Numbered from the stretch's first letter, positions 8,628 through 17,512 are shown. The stretch: 64,000 bases of DNA from Labrenzia sp. CE80 (GCF_009650605.1 NZ_WAJT01000001.1:1674001-1738000), one strand, 5' to 3'. Translations and numbers: made by a program. The notes: generated from the letters alone by a model not told the origin.

Positions 8628-8643
8628 TTAACAAATCATTAAC
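8628..8643. promoter_or_regulatory. CtrA-like box TTAA-N7-TTAAC
   Basis: TTAA at 8628-8631 and TTAAC at 8639-8643 with exactly seven bases between, matching the published consensus of the alphaproteobacterial cell-cycle regulator CtrA. It lies in the only space available for a promoter of the small membrane protein gene. The distance to the start codon is short, so it could overlap the promoter or be a chance match in an AT-rich stretch. Confidence 0.4.
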
Positions 8644-8664
8644 TCTCCAAAAGTGATAGGCCGC

Positions 8665-8701
8665 AAAAGCACCAAGCACAATGAACGGTTGTGCTTGGTG
8701 C
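8665..8701 (-). terminator. Rho-independent terminator after the AraC regulator gene
   Basis: Perfect 13-bp stem (8669-8681 with 8689-8701) and a 7-base loop. On the minus strand the stem is followed by TTTT, as expected for termination of the AraC-type gene reading leftward. Confidence 0.8.
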
Positions 8702-8770
8702 CTCAAAATCTAAATAAATGGTTAATTTACCCAATCAAATCCAATTCATCAGAAGATGATACATCTCTGA

Positions 8771-9643
8771 TCAAACCGCGTGTCGCGCGCGAAAGTCGGC
8801 CGGAGCTTCTCCGGTTTCCTTTCTGAAGACCCTGGAAAAATATGCTGGATCCTCATAGCCAAGATCGTAGGCGACCTGGGAAATACTGAGGTCGGAGAAT
8901 GCGATAAGGCGGCGCGCCTCCAGAATCACCCGATCGCGAATGCTCTGCGCAGCGGTCCGATCGGCGAACAATCGGCAATATCTGTTCAGCCGCTGCGTCG
9001 TCAGACCCATCTCGGCGGCATAAAAGTCAGGGGAACGCTGCGTCCTGAAATGCTCATCAACCAAAGCGCGAAACCGAAAGAGTGAGAAGCCCGGCGTTCG
9101 GTCAAGTTCACCCGCGTCCGCTTTCTTGGAAAAGAGCAAGACAAGCGCCAGACTGAGGAGTGGACGAAACATGTCGCGCCGCCGGCGCCCATTACCGAAT
9201 TCCTCCGCCATTTCTTCAAGACAGAATGTCAGGCGTCGCAGGTCTTCACTCTCCAGCTCGAACACCAGATTGGATGCGGCATGCAATGCCGATCTTTCTG
9301 CCTCCGCACGGTTTTCTTTGCGCCCGCCAAGGTAATCGTGGCTGAAGGAGAGGACATAGCCCTGGGTATCTGGCGTAAACGTCCATCCGTGGACTGCACC
9401 CGCAGGATTGAAGACCGCCATCTTGGGCGAAATTTCCCGCTCACCGGTGTCGTCGACGAGATGGCCGGCGCCCTGCGTGATCATAAGCATCTGGAACAAG
9501 TGCGCGTGGCTGTGTGCGCCCAAAGACCAGCCGTGCGGCTTCGACCGGGTCCGGATGGTTTCGATATGAAAGAAATCGAAATCCTTTACCGGATCATCTT
9601 CACCGTACAGGTGATATCTGGGTATTTGGGTCGCCGAGGCCAT
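8771..9643 (-). CDS. AraC-family transcriptional regulator, PobR-like
   Basis: Protein of 290 residues with an N-terminal cupin-type sensor half (HSHAHLFQMLMITQG, metal-site-like HxH) and a C-terminal AraC double helix-turn-helix. The latter includes ISQVAYDLGYEDPAYFSRVFRKETG, the hallmark second HTH and recognition region. AraC-type PobR activators of pobA have this layout, and pobA is 0.5 kb away, so control of 4-hydroxybenzoate hydroxylation is plausible but inferred. ATG at 9643 is preferred to TTG at 9670 by codon and alignment; neither has a strong ribosome-binding site. Confidence 0.8.
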   Translation of the reverse strand: MASATQIPRYHLYGEDDPVKDFDFFHIETIRTRSKPHGWSLGAHSHAHLFQMLMITQGAGHLVDDTGEREISPKMAVFNPAGAVHGWTFTPDTQGYVLSFSHDYLGGRKENRAEAERSALHAASNLVFELESEDLRRLTFCLEEMAEEFGNGRRRRDMFRPLLSLALVLLFSKKADAGELDRTPGFSLFRFRALVDEHFRTQRSPDFYAAEMGLTTQRLNRYCRLFADRTAAQSIRDRVILEARRLIAFSDLSISQVAYDLGYEDPAYFSRVFRKETGEAPADFRARHAV

Positions 9644-9755
9644 ATCCCGGTTTGGGTTCCTGATGTTCAAGAGAACCGCACAGGCTCCCGCTTGATGACC
9701 TTACCCCAGACCATCAGCCCTCGCCAAACAATCGAGAACCAGACCTTTGTTGCCC

Positions 9756-10667
9756 CTACCCTCGCGCATGATGGGCATGCCAATGCCAGGCAATGTCGAT
9801 ACGGCGTGTGAGCCAGGCCTTGTCGTGGGAGGCAACATAATCCAGGAACCGCGCCAATGCAGCGGCTCGCCCGGGTCGCCCCACCAGCCGGCAATGCAGG
9901 CCAATGTTCAGCATCTTGGGCGCACCGGCCTCGCCTTCCGCGTAAAGCACGTCGAAAGCGTCCTTCAGATAGGAGAAGAACTGATCCCCGGAATTAAAGC
10001 CCTGAACGGCCGCAAAGCGCATGTCATTGGTGTCGAGGGTGTAGGGAATGACCAGATGGTCGCCATCAGGTCCGTCGACCCAATAAGGCAGATCGTCCGC
10101 GTAGCTGTCGCTGTCGTATAGAAAGCCACCTTCTTCCATGACCAACTTTTGCGTCTGCATGGAGCATCGACCCGTGTACCAGCCGAGTGGCCTCGAACCG
10201 GTCACCTCTTCGTGGATGCGGATCGCCTCGCGCATGTGTTCGCGCTCCACCTCTTCGGGCATGTCGGCGTATTCGATCCACTTGAGACCATGGGATGCGA
10301 TTTCCCAATCGGCCTCTTTCATGGCGGCAACGGCTTCCGGGTTGCGTTCCAGCGCTGTTGCGACGCCATAGACCGTGACCGGTATCGAGCGGCTGGTGAA
10401 CATGCGCCACAAGCGCCAGAAGCCTGCGCGCGATCCGTACTCGTAGATGGATTCCATGTTCCAGTGCCGTTTACCCGACCAAGGCTGCGCACCGACGATT
10501 TCAGACAGAAACGCTTCAGAGGCAGCGTCGCCGTGCAAAATATTATTCTCTCCGCCTTCTTCATAGTTAATGACAAATTGAACGGCCACATTGGCGTCCC
10601 CGGGCCAGTTGGGCTGTGGCGCAACCCGTCCGTAGCCAACCAAATCGCGCGGATAAGACGATGTCAT
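9756..10667 (-). CDS. puuE: PuuE-type polysaccharide deacetylase / metal-independent allantoinase-like
   Basis: The 303-residue protein of the NodB/polysaccharide-deacetylase fold begins SSYPRDLVGYG. It contains NYEEGGE, SIYEYGSRAG, WEIASHG and a C-terminal HCRLVGRPGR plus RRIDIAWHW. These segments are typical of PuuE, described as a cofactor-independent allantoinase in purine breakdown. No other urate or allantoin gene is in the window, so the substrate is uncertain. The frame could extend to a GTG at 10736, but the family starts at the SSYPRD segment, so ATG at 10667 was chosen. Confidence 0.82.
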   Translation of the reverse strand: MTSSYPRDLVGYGRVAPQPNWPGDANVAVQFVINYEEGGENNILHGDAASEAFLSEIVGAQPWSGKRHWNMESIYEYGSRAGFWRLWRMFTSRSIPVTVYGVATALERNPEAVAAMKEADWEIASHGLKWIEYADMPEEVEREHMREAIRIHEEVTGSRPLGWYTGRCSMQTQKLVMEEGGFLYDSDSYADDLPYWVDGPDGDHLVIPYTLDTNDMRFAAVQGFNSGDQFFSYLKDAFDVLYAEGEAGAPKMLNIGLHCRLVGRPGRAAALARFLDYVASHDKAWLTRRIDIAWHWHAHHARG

Positions 10668-10871
10668 TTCACGGAAATCCTGATCAGTATCTGTTTGCCT
10701 GAGCAAACCCCAACCGGCGTCATGTTGCAAGCGCACAATCCCCCAGAAACAACTGAAGAACGGTAACGCCTCGTCAAAAATACTATTGTATCAAATTTTA
10801 GCGGATCGGTTTCCTCTGCCTTAGAAAGTGGATGCCTAAAAGCGGCTCAACAGCTTTTCAAGGAGATGGCT

Positions 10872-11006
10872 ATGCATCTTACATCCGCCGGACTACTGCT
10901 CCTGCTCACAGGCGCAACAATGACGCTTTTCGCGGACTTCGATCCGGTCCCTGCGCACGCGCAGACCCCAATGGTCCAGATTCAGGCTGCCTCGAACCAG
11001 CACTAA
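10872..11006 (+). CDS. 44-residue exported peptide (hypothetical)
   Basis: Short open frame with a strong ribosome-binding site (AAGGAG, about 8 bases before the ATG). The product starts with a hydrophobic segment (LLLLLTGATMTLF) and has a PAHA-Q junction that looks like a signal-peptidase site near residue 30, leaving a mature tail of about 14 residues (QTPMVQIQAASNQH). No positive charges precede the hydrophobic part, which is weak for a signal peptide. I recognise no family. It sits alone between puuE and a convergent membrane protein gene. Confidence 0.5.
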   Translation: MHLTSAGLLLLLTGATMTLFADFDPVPAHAQTPMVQIQAASNQH

Positions 11007-11035
11007 GGCTGGTCTTTTGTCAGGCCCCGCCTCGA

Positions 11036-11410
11036 TCAGGTCGCGTGTTTCTTGCCGGCCGGCGCAGGCACCGGAGCCAACTGGTGCGCAGCGCCCAGCG
11101 TCAACGACCAGTCCTGCTGACGTTTCCCCCCATCACCGTCTTTCGCGCTCAGCATCATGATGGCTGAGCCCATGACCACCGAGGTCAACGTGATGATGAA
11201 GCCCGCCGCTAACATCACGATCGGCAAAACCGGGTCTTCGGATCGGGTCACAAGCACTCTCAAATTGCCGATGTTGGCCCAGAACACGCCGGCCAAAAAG
11301 CCTCCAGAGATAGCCACCCCGAGCACACCGTTGATTGTCAACAAGCGGAACAACGGGTTTTTCGGCAGCATATTTTGGATTGAACGGGAAGATCTGTTCA
11401 GCCACAGCAT
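11036..11410 (-). CDS. Two-helix inner-membrane protein of unknown function
   Basis: Encodes 124 residues with two hydrophobic segments: LLTINGVLGVAISGGFLAGVFWA near residues 24-46 and IVMLAAGFIITLTSVVMGSAIMML near 63-86. The tail is polar and ends GKKHAT. ATG at 11410 is preceded by AAAGGGA; a TTG at 11461 would add 17 mostly acidic residues. It is divergent from padR and shares an AT-rich upstream region with it, so joint control is possible. No family recognised. Confidence 0.6.
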   Translation of the reverse strand: MLWLNRSSRSIQNMLPKNPLFRLLTINGVLGVAISGGFLAGVFWANIGNLRVLVTRSEDPVLPIVMLAAGFIITLTSVVMGSAIMMLSAKDGDGGKRQQDWSLTLGAAHQLAPVPAPAGKKHAT

Positions 11411-11756
11411 GCCATTTTCCCTTTCATGCGATGGTTCATCTGCATCGGGATCGATATCCAAGACCTGACGAACGCATTCTGAAGATTGATATTACTCTAG
11501 CGCCTGGCTGTGTTGAGCGGCAATGCGGCAAAACTCCTCACTTGCGCCCCCATTGCCGAAACATCACAAACTTGTTATATCGACCACATATATATAGACA
11601 CGATATATATAGAGCGAGTACCTAGTCAAATGACTGATGGGCCATCCATCGGCTAAGACCTGCCGCATCAAAATGCTGGCAAAATTCCGCTGCTCGGACG
11701 GGCCGAAGTGCGGAACCTTGAAGCGGCGTTGACTTTCTTGACGCAGGAGCAACGGA
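11411..11756. promoter_or_regulatory. Divergent intergenic region with paired ATATATATAG repeats
   Basis: This 346-base gap separates the two-helix protein gene from padR. It contains two exact 10-bp direct repeats, ATATATATAG at 11588-11597 and 11603-11612, offset by 15 bp. PadR proteins often bind AT-rich, partly palindromic operators upstream of their own gene, so these repeats are the best operator candidate for autoregulation. AGGAG lies 8 bases before the padR ATG. No RNA gene or further open frame was seen here. Confidence 0.5.
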
Positions 11757-12311
11757 ATGAGCGTTCGCAGCCTCTGTCTTGCGATCCTAAGTTATGGCGA
11801 TGCCACGGGATACGAGATCCGAAAGGAATCGACCGAGGGCAAGTTCAGCTATTTCGAGGATGCCAGCTTCGGCTCCATCTATCCGGCCTTGGCGCGGCTC
11901 GAAGCCGATGGCCTTGTGACCGTTCGCGAAGAGCTGCAGGATGGTAAGCCGACGCGCAAGGTCTATTCGATCACAGAGGCTGGCCGTGCCGAATTCCTTA
12001 AAGGTCTTACCGAACCTCAGGCCGCAGACACATTCAAATCACCGTTCCTCCTGGTTGCTCTTTATGCCGAGCACATCGGGCCGGATGCCATAAAAAAAGC
12101 CATTGAACACCGCCGCGGTCAGGTCCAGGCAGAACTCGACATGCTCATGGCTCGCGACTGCGACGATACGCACCCCGCATCCTGCTGGACCCGGTCTTAT
12201 GGCGTTGCCTGTATGACTTTTACCCTTAACTACCTCGCCACTCACGGTGAGGAACTTGTTCGCATTGCCGAAGGCGCTAGCGGCGTCTCCCAAACCGCAG
12301 CAGCCGAATAG
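11757..12311 (+). CDS. PadR-family transcriptional regulator
   Basis: The 184-residue protein has an N-terminal winged helix (LAILSYGDATGYEIRKE, SFGSIYPALARLEADGLV, KPTRKVYSITEAG) characteristic of PadR. A C-terminal helical dimerisation domain of the Vir_act_alpha_C type follows. It is transcribed toward, and lies 26 bases before, the RND adaptor gene, so it most likely represses the efflux operon and itself. The inducer is unknown. Confidence 0.9.
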   Translation: MSVRSLCLAILSYGDATGYEIRKESTEGKFSYFEDASFGSIYPALARLEADGLVTVREELQDGKPTRKVYSITEAGRAEFLKGLTEPQAADTFKSPFLLVALYAEHIGPDAIKKAIEHRRGQVQAELDMLMARDCDDTHPASCWTRSYGVACMTFTLNYLATHGEELVRIAEGASGVSQTAAAE

Positions 12312-12337
12312 GCAAACGAGACATTTTGGAGTTATCC

Positions 12338-13441
12338 ATGCGCTTGAAATTTTCATATATTCTGGCCGTTGGCCTTGCAGCCGGCATCGGCGCCTGGATG
12401 TATTCCGGTACGGTCGTGATCGGTGGACGCGCTGACAGCCCCAACGCCACACTGCCCCCGGCGGAACGTCAGGACCCCTCGACAGATGCGCTCTTTCGGG
12501 TGAAAGTCGCTCATCTGAAAGCAACTGAACGCAAGGCCGTTCTCGATATTCGTGGACGGACGGAAGCCCACGCAAAGGTGCAGGTACGCTCGGAAACTGC
12601 CGCCCGTGTCATAGAACGACCGGCGAAAGAAGGTTCGCGGATCGCTGCAGGCGACATTTTGTGTGTACTCGACAAGGGCACGCGGAAAGCAAGCGTGCTC
12701 GAGGCCAAAGCGATGCTGGCCCAGGCCGAGCTGGACCATTCAGCCTCAACACAACTTTCGACAAAAGGCTTTACCGCTCAGACCCGTGTCGCGGCGGCTC
12801 AAGCCTCTCTCGACGCGGCACGTGCGCGCGTTGAGGAAGTCGAACTTGAGTTGGACAGGACCATCATCCGCTCGCCAATTGACGGCATTATCGAAAGTCC
12901 GATGGCAAACATTGGCGCACGTCTTAATGTAGGTGACACCTGCGCGACCGTGGTCGACACGAACCCGATGAAAGCCATTGGTCAGGTCTCGGAGGTCGAC
13001 ATCGCCAAGGTTTCCGTCGGCATGGCAGCAGAAGTCGAGCTGATCACCGGGCAAACCTTTGACGGCGTGGTGCGCTACATTTCTCCGGCAGCTCATCCTG
13101 ACACCCGCACCTTCCGCATCGAGGTGGATGTACCGAACCCCGAGGGGATTGCCCGTGATGGCGTGACGGCGCTGACCCGTTTGCCGCTGGCGAGCGAAAA
13201 AGCCCACAAGATCTCGCCGGCGATCCTGACCTTGAACGATGCGGGTCAGGTCGGCCTGCGCGCAGTTGGTGACAACAACACGACCGAGTTCTTCCCGGTA
13301 ACCGTGCTTGGCGGTGAACAGGATGGTGTCTGGGTCGGTGGACTACCGGAAAGCGTAACTGTGATCACCGTGGGTCAGGACTATGTGACCGATGGACAGA
13401 TCGTCGAACCGGTACTCGAAACCGCGGAGGTGGCCCAATGA
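12338..13441 (+). CDS. RND efflux periplasmic adaptor subunit (HlyD/MFP family)
   Basis: Membrane-fusion protein of 367 residues. A signal-anchor (FSYILAVGLAAGIGAWMYSG) is followed by a barrel-sandwich (lipoyl-like) half, RTEAHAKVQVRSETAARV. Next come a helical hairpin around AMLAQAELDHSASTQL, the returning half IIRSPIDGIIESPMANIGARLNVGD, and beta-barrel segments. ATG at 12338 follows GGAG by 6 bases; the in-frame TTG at 12326 is not needed. It overlaps the pump gene by 4 bp (ATGA), showing translational coupling. No outer-membrane TolC-type gene is nearby. Confidence 0.92.
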   Translation: MRLKFSYILAVGLAAGIGAWMYSGTVVIGGRADSPNATLPPAERQDPSTDALFRVKVAHLKATERKAVLDIRGRTEAHAKVQVRSETAARVIERPAKEGSRIAAGDILCVLDKGTRKASVLEAKAMLAQAELDHSASTQLSTKGFTAQTRVAAAQASLDAARARVEEVELELDRTIIRSPIDGIIESPMANIGARLNVGDTCATVVDTNPMKAIGQVSEVDIAKVSVGMAAEVELITGQTFDGVVRYISPAAHPDTRTFRIEVDVPNPEGIARDGVTALTRLPLASEKAHKISPAILTLNDAGQVGLRAVGDNNTTEFFPVTVLGGEQDGVWVGGLPESVTVITVGQDYVTDGQIVEPVLETAEVAQ

Positions 13442-16400
13442 TCGACATGCTCGAAGGCGTTCTGCGCCGCCCGAAAACCGTTTTTGTGCTGATGCTGGCG
13501 CTGCTTGTCGCCGGTATCTTCACTTATATCGCCATTCCGAAGGAAGACAGCCCGGACATTGATGTCCCGATCTTCTACATCTCAATCTCCCAGTCGGGCA
13601 TTTCTCCAGAAGATGCCGAGCGCCTGCTTGTCCGCCCGATGGAGACCGAACTGCGCGGCCTTGATGGCCTCAAAGAGATCACGGCAATCGCCTCCGAAGG
13701 CCATGCCGGGATCGTGCTTGAATTTGATATCTCCTTTGACAAGGACGAGGCCCTCGCCGACGTCCGCGACAAGGTCGATCAGGCCAAGGGAGAACTGCCG
13801 GCTGATGCGGAAGAGCCGACTATTGCGGAAACAAACTTCGCGCTGGTGCCAACGATCACCATTGCGCTTTCGGGCAATGTTCCTGAGCGGACGCTCTATC
13901 GCCACGCACGGCGACTGAAGGATCAGGTTGAGGCAATTGACACGGTTCGCTCCGCCGATCTGGCGGGGCACCGCGAAGAACTCCTTGAAATCCTGATTGA
14001 TGCACAAAAGCTAGAGGCCTATTCGATCAGCCAGCAGGAGTTGCTGTCGACCCTTACGTTGAACAACCAGCTGGTTCCTGCCGGCTACATCGATGGCGGC
14101 AAGGGCCGTTTCAACGTCAAGGTCCCCGGGCTAGTTGAGACCGCGGAAGACGTTTATTCGCTGCCGATCAAGCAGAACGGCGAAGGTCTGGTCACGCTTG
14201 GCGATGTCGCGGAAATTCGCCGGACTTTCAAGGATGCCAACAGCTACACACGTGTGAACGGCCGGCCGGCAATTGCCCTTCAGGTCACGAAACGCATCGG
14301 CACGAACATCATCGAGAACAACGCGGCAGTGCGTGCTGTGGTCGAAGAAGCGTCGAAAGACTGGCCCTCCACGATCAAGGTCGACATGATGCTCGACCAG
14401 TCCTCGAACATCTTCGAGGTTCTGGGATCGCTTCAATCGTCGATCCTGACGGCCATCTTCCTGGTGATGATTTTGGTGGTTGCAGCCCTCGGCCTGCGAT
14501 CAGCGCTGCTTGTAGGCATCGCCATCCCGACCTCGTTCATGGTCGGTTTCCTGATCCTTGGCGGCATGGGGTACACAGTCAACACGATGGTCATGTTCGG
14601 CCTCGTTCTGACCGTCGGTATGCTCGTCGATGGTGCGATCGTCATGACCGAATATGCCGACCGCAAGATCTCGGAAGGCATGGAAGACCGCGAGGCATAT
14701 ATCAGGGCAGCCAAGCTGATGTTCTGGCCGATTGTCTCGTCAACCGCGACGACGCTCGTCGCCTTCCTGCCGATGCTGCTTTGGCCCGGCGTTGCAGGCG
14801 AGTTCATGAGTTACCTGCCGATTATGGTGATCATCGTGCTGTCAGCCTCACTGGTCACCGCCATGGTGTTCCTGCCGGTGACAGGCGGAATCTTCGCGCA
14901 GGTCTCTCATTGGGCATCACGGAATGCGACCGTACTTCTTGCCCTCGTGTTCGCGGCTCTTTCCGCCACGATCGTCTTGAACGGCCCCGTTCTGCCGAGC
15001 CTGATGGCCGGCAATGTGCCTGAAGAACTTCTCGGCACTGTTCTTGGTCTTCTGGCGGTCGTCACCTTCGTGGCAGTCGGCGTGGCGAGCTTCTATGTGC
15101 TCCGACCGTTCGTGCGTTGGTCACAGGAACGCGCAAAGGCAAGGCATGAAGCTGAAAAGGCAGATGCTCAGGCCCTTTCCGGATCCAACACCTTCGACGT
15201 TCGCAAGGTCAAAGGCGCAACGGGTCTCTACGTTCGCGGCCTCAAGCTGCTGGCCGGCAATCCCATCGGCAATATCGTCACCATCGTCCTGATGCTTGGT
15301 GGCTGCTTCATGATATTCACTTCTTTCGCCTCCAATCCGACCGGTGTCGAATTCTTCGTCGATGAGGAGCCGGATCAGGCCGTTGTGCTGATCTCCGGCC
15401 GTGGCAACATGTCGGCGGCTGAATCCCTTGTTCTGGTGAAGGAAGTCGAAGCGGAAGTGCTTCAGGTGCCCGGCGTCGAAAACGTCGTCAGCTCTGCAAA
15501 TGTGCCAGGTGGCGGAGGCGGCCCGGACTTCATCGGCGGTGTCCAGGACAAGCCTGCGGATGTCATTGGGGAACTTCAGCTTGAGCTGGCAGATTTCTGC
15601 TGCCGGCGCGAGGCCAAGGAGATCTTCGCTGAAATCCGCGAACGCACAGCCATGCTTCCCGGCATCAAGGTCGAGACACGCAAGATCGAAGGCGGCCCTC
15701 CGACCGGCAAGGACGTTCAGCTGGAGATCAAGTCCACGGACTATGACACCCTGGTTGAAAATGTTGCACTTGTCCGGTCCCATTTGAACAGCATGGATGG
15801 CCTGATCGATCAGGAGGACGACCGTCACCTGCCCGGCATCGAATGGCAGATTGCCATCGACCGGGAACAGGCAGGTCGTTACAACGCGGACATCGCATCT
15901 GTCGGATCCATGGTTCAGCTTGTCACCAACGGTGTTTTGATCGGCAAATATCGCCCGACCGACAGCGAAGATGAGGTGGACATACGTGTCCGGCTACCGG
16001 AGACAGAGCGGACCGTTGACCGGTTTGACCAGCTGCGCCTTCAGACGCCGCTTGGCCTCGTGCCGCTGGCCAATTTCGTCGATCGTTCGCCGGCCCAGAA
16101 GGTGTCGTCGATCACCCGTCGCGACGGGCTTTACTCCATGATGCTGAAAGCGACCGTCGATCCTGCATCGGGTTCTACGCCGGACGAAAAGGTCAAGGAA
16201 CTGGACGAATGGCTCCAGACACAGACCTGGCCGGACAACATCTTCCTCGAGTTCCGCGGCGCGGATGAGGACCAGAAGGAATCTGGCGAGTTTCTGATGA
16301 AGGCCATGGTCGGCTCGTTGTTCTTGATGTTCCTGATCCTGCTGACCCAGTTCAACTCGTTCTATCAAACGTTCCTGACCTTATCGACCGTGGTCATGTC

Positions 16401-17013
16401 CGTGATGGGCGTGTTGCTGGGAATGCTGATCACAGGACAGAGCTTCTCGATCATCATGACGGGCACCGGGGTCGTCGCGCTGGCCGGGATTGTGGTCAAC
16501 AATGCCATCGTCCTGATCGACACGTTCAACCGCTTCCGCGAAGACGGACTTGAGCCGCTAGATGCCATCTTGAAAACATCAGCGCAGCGTATCCGTCCGA
16601 TCCTGCTGACCACCATCACCACGATAGCCGGTCTTATCCCGATGGCGACGAAGGTGAATTTCGACTTCTTCAATCAGGTGACAGCATATGGCGGTATCAC
16701 TGCGGTCTGGTGGGTTCAGCTTTCGACCGCCGTCATTTCCGGTCTTGCCTTCTCGACCATCCTGACGCTGATCATGATCCCTGTCATGATCGCCCTTCCC
16801 AGTGTATGGGCCGGAACCTGGCAGCGCCTGCGCAATCGGAGAGCTTCTGGTCAAGACCGACCTCTTGAAGAGACGTCAGAGGTTGAAGCGCAAGCCGAGC
16901 CAAGTGCTCCGTCGGATGGAGAAGAGCGGCCTGCTGCGAAGGTGGTGGCGCTGGAAAAACGCCCACAGGAAAACAACCGGCCGCTGGAAGGTCTTCCACA
17001 CGCAGCCGAGTAA
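13438..17013 (+). CDS. RND-family efflux pump, enlarged
   Basis: Inner-membrane proton-driven exporter of 1191 residues, against roughly 1030 for typical AcrB-like pumps. TM1 lies near residues 13-33, porter domains follow TM1 and TM7, and the helix-4 motif GMLVDGAIVM carries the proton-relay Asp398. Two features are unusual. Between the first six helices and TM7 there are two additional hydrophobic stretches (about 494-516 and 534-557). After the last helix (about 1121) there is a charged, Pro/Glu-rich tail of about 70 residues. The porter region also has a Cys-Cys pair near residue 720. Substrates cannot be told from sequence. Confidence 0.92.
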   Translation: MIDMLEGVLRRPKTVFVLMLALLVAGIFTYIAIPKEDSPDIDVPIFYISISQSGISPEDAERLLVRPMETELRGLDGLKEITAIASEGHAGIVLEFDISFDKDEALADVRDKVDQAKGELPADAEEPTIAETNFALVPTITIALSGNVPERTLYRHARRLKDQVEAIDTVRSADLAGHREELLEILIDAQKLEAYSISQQELLSTLTLNNQLVPAGYIDGGKGRFNVKVPGLVETAEDVYSLPIKQNGEGLVTLGDVAEIRRTFKDANSYTRVNGRPAIALQVTKRIGTNIIENNAAVRAVVEEASKDWPSTIKVDMMLDQSSNIFEVLGSLQSSILTAIFLVMILVVAALGLRSALLVGIAIPTSFMVGFLILGGMGYTVNTMVMFGLVLTVGMLVDGAIVMTEYADRKISEGMEDREAYIRAAKLMFWPIVSSTATTLVAFLPMLLWPGVAGEFMSYLPIMVIIVLSASLVTAMVFLPVTGGIFAQVSHWASRNATVLLALVFAALSATIVLNGPVLPSLMAGNVPEELLGTVLGLLAVVTFVAVGVASFYVLRPFVRWSQERAKARHEAEKADAQALSGSNTFDVRKVKGATGLYVRGLKLLAGNPIGNIVTIVLMLGGCFMIFTSFASNPTGVEFFVDEEPDQAVVLISGRGNMSAAESLVLVKEVEAEVLQVPGVENVVSSANVPGGGGGPDFIGGVQDKPADVIGELQLELADFCCRREAKEIFAEIRERTAMLPGIKVETRKIEGGPPTGKDVQLEIKSTDYDTLVENVALVRSHLNSMDGLIDQEDDRHLPGIEWQIAIDREQAGRYNADIASVGSMVQLVTNGVLIGKYRPTDSEDEVDIRVRLPETERTVDRFDQLRLQTPLGLVPLANFVDRSPAQKVSSITRRDGLYSMMLKATVDPASGSTPDEKVKELDEWLQTQTWPDNIFLEFRGADEDQKESGEFLMKAMVGSLFLMFLILLTQFNSFYQTFLTLSTVVMSVMGVLLGMLITGQSFSIIMTGTGVVALAGIVVNNAIVLIDTFNRFREDGLEPLDAILKTSAQRIRPILLTTITTIAGLIPMATKVNFDFFNQVTAYGGITAVWWVQLSTAVISGLAFSTILTLIMIPVMIALPSVWAGTWQRLRNRRASGQDRPLEETSEVEAQAEPSAPSDGEERPAAKVVALEKRPQENNRPLEGLPHAAE

Positions 17014-17036
17014 GCTGACAGCAAATGCCAAAAGCA

Positions 17037-17070
17037 AAGGCCGGCCCCGCAAGGGACCGGCCTTAGTCAT
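17037..17070. terminator. Terminator between the RND pump gene and ndk
   Basis: Stem AAGGCCGG/CCGGCCTT (17037-17044 with 17057-17064), extended by a CCC/GGG pairing with one bulged A, followed by a T-rich stretch on the plus strand. The flanking genes converge here, so it may serve both. Confidence 0.7.
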
Positions 17071-17089
17071 TTTAGCGAAGAAATGTGGC

Positions 17090-17512
17090 TTAGCCAACGA
17101 TTTCGTTGCCGGCAAACCAGAACGCGATTTCTTCAGCAGCTGTCTCTGGCGCATCGGAGCCGTGAACAGAGTTTTCGCCGATCGAAAGAGCGAATTCCTT
17201 GCGGATGGTGCCTTCGGCAGCGTCTGCAGGATTGGTCGCGCCCATGACTTCGCGGTTCTTGGCGATGGCGTCTTCGCCTTCGAGAACCTGAACGATGGTC
17301 GGGCCTGAAGACATGAACTCGGTCAGTTCGCCGAAGAACGGACGTTCGCTGTGAACTGCGTAGAATGCTTCAGCCTGGCGCAGGGACATCCAGACGCGCT
17401 TGGACGCAACGACGCGAAGACCGGCTTCTTCAAGCTTGGCAGTGATTGCACCGGTAAGGTTGCGCTTGGTTGCATCCGGCTTAATCATGGAAAAAGTGCG
17501 TTCGATCGCCAT
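17090..17512 (-). CDS. ndk: Nucleoside diphosphate kinase
   Basis: The 140-residue enzyme transfers the gamma-phosphate of ATP to other nucleoside diphosphates through a phospho-histidine. The N-terminal ERTFSMIKPDA and the catalytic NSVHGSD (His117) are intact, and the length is normal. Its upstream region (17513 onward) is shared with a divergent DinB-fold gene. Confidence 0.97.
   Translation of the reverse strand: MAIERTFSMIKPDATKRNLTGAITAKLEEAGLRVVASKRVWMSLRQAEAFYAVHSERPFFGELTEFMSSGPTIVQVLEGEDAIAKNREVMGATNPADAAEGTIRKEFALSIGENSVHGSDAPETAAEEIAFWFAGNEIVG

Noticed and set aside
8718..8725. ATGGTTAA (reverse of TTAACCAT) after the AraC gene
   Set aside because: It matches a CtrA half-site but lies between the AraC stop and its terminator, not in a promoter position.
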